NCBI GenBank assembly: GCA_018398765.1
Contig: JAHBMJ010001912.1
Span: 1-32,753 of the forward strand
Source of the DNA: Chromera velia
Taxonomy: Eukaryota; Sar; Chromeraceae
Direction of reading: 5' to 3'
Length of the DNA: 32,753 nt
The position numbers were made by a program, and so were the translations under genes. Positions 28,297 through 32,753 of this stretch are shown here, one piece after another. Position 1 is the stretch's first letter; every line of letters starts with the position of its first letter. The notes beneath the pieces were generated by a model. The model did no database searches and was not told the origin of the DNA. It worked only from the letters and a program-made list of their open reading frames with translations.

Positions 28297-30111
28297 ATGC
28301 ATTTATTCGTTCTGCATCGTACTAAAGTGTTTGTCATCCTCCAATGGACAGTCGATCTCGGTGCAAGACGGTAAGCGAGCCATCGATCACTTCGTTTCCT
28401 TAATGAGTTGCGTTCACTTCTCCTTGCAACAGTGTTTTATCGCGAACGAAGCCCCTGTAGAGCACTTTCTTCTTATTGGTCTTGATTGCTTAGGTTAATG
28501 TCAATTTGGGCCATCGCTTGTATCGTTTCTCTTCTCCTGATGTGTAGATATATACGTCGCAGCTTTCGTCACCCATACATACGTGCATCTCTCACCTATT
28601 GCTCAACAGTGTGAAATTCTTCTTGGTTTTGGCTTTTAACTCTTTTCTGCTCTTGCCAACTAAAAATTACCGCTATAATGCTTATGGTATATTCCGAATG
28701 ATTGTCCTCCTGTCTTTCCTTTTTTCGATGGTTTCTTCACGCTGAAGGGGAATACGAAAGTCTGAGTTTTTTTACTGTTTGTCTCCTCCTTTCTTTTTTC
28801 CCCTGCAGTCATTTAGAGGGGGAAGATTTGGATTTGGGAGGGGTTGATGCTCCGTCGGAACGTTTGAGGAGGGAGCTTTATCGACCAGAGAAGTGAGTTT
28901 TAGCCTGCTTTGGGTTTGTCTCTCTTCGTTCCGTGTTTCTCTTCATCGGAGGTCGAACACTCAGCTGACCTAGCTCGTACATCAGGGTACCTTAGGGGAG
29001 TGGGGGAGCCATTGAAGCTACCATTCGGCCTGAAAGACCTAGGTAGTGCAAGGATGTGGAGGTTTGCCGATTGTTTGGAAACTTTTTTGAAAATTCTAGG
29101 AGATAGCACGTAGGGAGCTTTAGAGCTTATATATGAACTCATAGGGAGAGAGGTCTATGAGAGAGGTAAACCAGACCCTTGTATCGACCTGCTTCCAAGA
29201 GAGTTGAGAGAGTTTAGATCGAAGAGGAGAAAGGGGAATAAGGGGAATTGAAATACCTAGTGAGGTCGCGAATCCATCATATAATGTTGCGTCCCTTGAA
29301 TCCATCATATTGATATAGTACCACCGTGTTTTTATGCAGGGGGGGGCTGACATCAGCCTTCTACTGAAGGACCGGGGGTGGAAACAGGTTAGATTCAACT
29401 TTGAAGGAGAAACTGGCGTTCTTGTTACTCCAATTCTGGGACCTCGTCGCGGAAAAGGAAGAGGAAGACCGTCTCCTCATCCAGAGACTGTACGTTCAAC
29501 ATGGTGCACACTTATTCCTGCTCTCCCCGGTTTAGCCCTCCGGGCCCCTAGGCCCTCCCTCCCATCACCCCGCCCAGTACCACGCTTTGGCGCAGGCCTG
29601 TACTTAAAACCATATAAAAGCACCAGATCTCTCTTTGTCAAGCTGTTTTACCCTGTTGACGTTCACTTCCCGATTTCTATGCCCCCTTTTTATAGGTGCA
29701 ACCGTACAAATTCCTGCATGCTCTCCAATGGTCAGTAGCTAAATATGGAGCAACAATGACAACAAGCGAATCAAAAGAAGCACGGCGAAACTCAACAGGG
29801 AGATAGGTGAATTAACTTGTGTAGGACAGGGAGACTAGGGATGTCAGAGTGGGGGTCTGCTGCTCCCCACAAAGCTATGTTGAGCTTTTCAAAATTTGTT
29901 CCTAAATTCAATCTAATTCAGAATTTTGGTCTGCAAGTGTCCATTGGGAGGTTAAGTTCGATTTGGTATAAAAGATGTTGCAGATTCTGAAAGAGTGAGG
30001 TACACCACTGATGCTTTGACAGAGTGATCAAAGACCCCTTCCTTTGCCCCTTGTTGCCCTTGCAGGCGCGCGACGTCAGGCTTCCAATGCGACCCCACCT
30101 GCTCAGCTTAA
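28297..30111 (+). CDS. Hypothetical small protein, tentative five-exon model (123 aa)
   Basis: Exons 28297-28370, 28809-28892, 29357-29489, 29696-29730 and 30066-30111 join in phase into 123 residues ending in TAA. Exon 2 reads HLEGEDLDLGGVDAPSERLR then RELYRPE; exon 3 reads LLLKDRGWKQVRFNFEGETG, then VTPILGPRRGKGRGRPSPHP; exon 4 reads VQPYKFLHALQW. Donors GTAAGC, GTGAGT, GTACGT and GTCAGT are good, and acceptors follow pyrimidine-rich tracts except at 29357 (GACATCAG), chosen over the nearer GCAG at 29339 because it keeps frame. The RGKGRGRP stretch resembles an AT-hook, hinting at nucleic-acid binding, but I do not recognise the family. Exon 1 is the least certain. In another phase the last exon would continue as a frame to 30520 (ending LTSVSQTHFK), so an alternative, longer 3' end is possible. 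Confidence 0.42.
28900..29260 (+). pseudogene. Coding-like relic inside intron 2 of the hypothetical gene
   Basis: One frame contains protein-like text (SADLARTSGYLRGVGEPLKL, LKDLGSARMWRFADCLETFL and later CIDLLPRELREFRSKRRKGN), but it looks broken and does not fit the phases of the flanking exons. It may be a decayed insertion or a lost exon. No family recognised. Confidence 0.35.
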
Positions 30112-32753
30112 GCGATTTTCATGCAGATTCATCAAAGGGCATCTTAGTATCCAATCTGCAGAAAAAAGGGAAAAGGAAAAAAACAGGAGAAGGTCGGCCA
30201 GGTTGAAAAAAGTCTTCCAAAAGAACCCAATCATGTCAAAGAAACTAACATATCAGCAAGAGCCCCGAATGTCTTCTTTGCAGTATAAAACAGACCAGCT
30301 TGAGGAAGTTGCACACCTGTCTTTGTCGGTACAACATAATGACAGCTTGCGAATCGGTCAACCAGAGCGATCGAACCGGATCCTTACGGGCAACATAATG
30401 CGAGTGGTCACTCACTCTGCTGCCGCTCCAGAACGGCGAGCAGTCGAACTCCATGCTAGAAACGGTCAGCAGAGGCCCCTCAGTGGTCTCACGTCTGTTA
30501 GCCAGACTCATTTTAAGTAATACTACTGTATAATACATCCGCAGCAGCAAAGGTAGAAGCGGGACATAGAGATACAGAGACAGAGAGGGAAAGACGCAGA
30601 ACAGCCCTTAGTGTCCCCCTTCTCCTCCTTCATGGCCCCAATGATCTACGCATCTGGTCCCCCTCCCAGCAGAGAATTCCTCTTGGTCTGTAGCGAATGG
30701 CTGCACGATCCTCACCTGGCCTTTTTCGTTCAGACTTCTCTCTTTCCGCACCTGTTCTTTCTTCACATGATTCTAGGCGAGATAAAAAACTGTTAGAAGA
30801 CAGATATGCAGACGAAATAACGGCAGAAAGAGTCCCTGGAGGACCCCCATTGCCAATGGCACCCTCACCATCGGGTTCCTATGCGGGAAGTATCATGACA
30901 ATTGAGCGGGAGTCTGATATTTTTTTTTTAAATTAATGAGGGGGGGGAAGGAGAAGAAATAGCCTCTAGCAGACCGCAGATAGAGGCAGAAGAAGGTGCC
31001 CATATAGCCTCCAGGGGCATTTAACAAGTCTTCGCCTCCTCGAGACAGACTTGTGAGCATGAGTGATGGGGTAAGTATATACAACAAGGCGATCGATATG
31101 CCAGTCGTTGAAATGACGCTTGCAGGTATTCTCATGAACTGCCTCAGTATGGCCAGTGAAACTTAGTCTACGAGCCTGTTCAGAACTGCCTGGACAGCCG
31201 CAGAGTGGCTGAAGCATACACTAGAGCATGCAGCTGTTAAGAGTGTATGCAGAAACGTATACAACCTCCTCCAGAGGCTCCTCAAGGGAATGGAGGAATC
31301 CGTCAAACTGACCCAGCACGGTCTCCGAGCAAGCTTGAGGGAGAAGATGAGGGTGGCTTGAAGAGAACACCAAACAGCTGCCTAGCTTGAGAATAATCAA
31401 GGAACAGCTTGACCACGCTATAAAATGATTCAAAATCCACCGCCTCAAAAATAAAGCAGAGGCGGCAGGAAGACACTGGAAAGCACAGTTATAGAGAACA
31501 TCGAGAGCAAAACAATGCAAGACTAGAATGCGAGAAGAGATCGAGAGAAACGTGAGCAATACCCTCCCGCCGAGTCGATAAAGTGGATAGAAGGGCATGT
31601 TTATGAGGAAAGAGGAGTTCGAGCTGCTCTCCAACCTAAGTGGAGTCACCAGTGTCTTAAAGCACCAATAAATCATTTATCACTTATACCATAACATTCA
31701 GGGCATGTTTTACACTAGGTTTTATATCGGTCCTAATCTCCTCCGTATCACTCATATGGCTCCTTATAATACATGGACTTTATTATTGGAGCTTATAGCT
31801 TCATGTATTATCTAGGGGCGATCCCAATATATTTATTTAAATTAAGGTGATGATAATTTCACTTTAAATAAATAATTTTAAAGTTTAAAGCGCTTGAGGA
31901 AGAAAAACTGAAAGAAAACTTCACAAATGAATGATAAAAGAATCAAATGTACTTTAAAACACTGACTCAGAGAAGACATAATATACAACATAGTAAAAAA
32001 AAAATGTAATCAGTCTATAGCTAAGTCTATAGGTAGTAGTTTCTTAAGAACTTCTGGAAAAAATTGGGGGAAAAATTATGAATTAGTCACATTAGTGGTA
32101 ACTAGAGTGGTAATGATAGTACCGCTATTATCGGCTATTATATAGTTATAGACTAGATTGCAGAGATTGAAACAGAAGCACAACATTGTTAGACTTGGAA
32201 TTCAAATAACAGGAATACGCAGTCCTTCCGTATCTGCTTCAAGAAAATGCACCTCTTTTTTTGCTACCACAACTTCTCCTAATAGACAGTGCATGGTTTA
32301 ATTGTTCCAATAACCTAGCCAATGACGGGTACGTATGGAGAGGTCAATTCCCTCCCGCATGCTAGGCCGCATACTTATTTTATAGGTCTACTCAGAATTA
32401 GAGATTCTTCTTGCATGCACTTTCTTCCTTCCCTCTTTCGGGGTTTTAGGGAGGCGCATGCACGAAATGACCAGAATGGAGTACAACCATCTGCATTTTC
32501 CTTGTTTGCTCTATGACGCCATGTAAAAATTCATTTAAATTATGTCAATGGCATGCAAACGGGCTTTAAAGGGAGGGGGAGGGTCTTTACATGCCAGTGA
32601 TGCCAGTCCGTGCCAGTCAAGTAAAAATGACGGTTCTTCTCCATTATTAAAACATATTTTTAAGTCAAAAAAACTGGGTTTTCAAATTTTTGGGGGGGGT
32701 TGCATGCCACTGTGGTATCGCTGTGGTAGAAAGTAAGGGGGCCCGGGGGGGGG
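30112..32753. other. Right flank: no supported gene
   Basis: Open frames at 30044-30520 (+, possible alternative end of the preceding gene) and 30697-30936 (+, 79 codons from a true ATG, product Ser/Arg-rich, no motif) are the best candidates for coding sequence. Around 31190-31360 one frame gives helix-like text (SVCRNVYNLLQRLLKGMEES) within a decayed context, so this may be an old repeat or pseudogene. From 31680 the sequence is strongly AT-rich with palindromic ATTTAAAT-type patches. The last 60 bases are G-rich (GGGGGGG runs) and cut by the window edge. Confidence 0.45.

Noticed and set aside
31221-31676. Minus-strand 151-codon frame with hydrophobic stretches
   Set aside because: Its composition does not resemble a folded membrane protein, and the opposite strand has decayed helix-like text instead. 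No motif supports either as a gene.
1-32753. tRNA, rRNA and snRNA genes
   Set aside because: No cloverleaf with conserved B-box text or rRNA core sequence was recognised by eye; a covariance-model scan would settle it.

Overview
This is an intron-rich eukaryotic nuclear window. The coding content (a multidomain secreted protein combining cysteine protease, TSP1, PA14-like, discoidin-like and ShKT modules; many introns ending in TGCAG; dense microsatellites) suggests an alveolate protist, perhaps a chromerid alga. That assignment is inference from gene style only. All exon models were built by hand from reading frame, splice-site dinucleotides and intron phase. I saw no rRNA, tRNA, CRISPR array or bacterial-type operon.

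Layout. 1-1942 is non-coding with a (GA)n tract and a GC-rich island. 1943-3547 (-) is a single-exon gene for a 534-aa basic, mostly disordered protein of unknown function. It diverges from a three-exon gene (4224-5769, +) for a 121-aa four-helix membrane protein of the DUF423/TMEM256 family. 5770-10150 is AT-rich and gene-poor: it holds a LINE 3' relic, a pair of direct repeats and a relic reading frame with finger-like and chromodomain-like parts.

The centrepiece is 10151-25275 (-), about 15 kb. I resolve 24 exons that chain in one open frame into a predicted 2,316-aa secreted protein: signal peptide, a roughly 490-residue pro-region, an apparently intact cathepsin-like papain domain (Gln541, Cys547, His708, Asn730), a TSP1 repeat, a PA14-like domain, a Cys-rich module resembling the ADAM membrane-proximal region, a discoidin-like domain, Pro/Ser-rich linkers, an Ig-like strand set running into a ShKT domain, and a beta-rich C-terminus with no membrane anchor. 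The weakest join is protease to TSP1 (20121/19785); a two-gene reading there remains possible. Introns of this gene carry many TG/TC microsatellites, several lying on splice sites.

25276-28296 is intergenic. It holds a 286-bp foldback (26064-26349) and a complete-looking 1,138-bp non-autonomous DNA transposon (27082-28219) with 15-bp perfect terminal inverted repeats and a perfect 9-bp target duplication, which points to the Mutator (MULE) group. 28297-30111 (+) is a tentative five-exon gene for a small protein I do not recognise. 30112-32753 has decayed coding-like patches and AT-rich DNA but no gene I can support.
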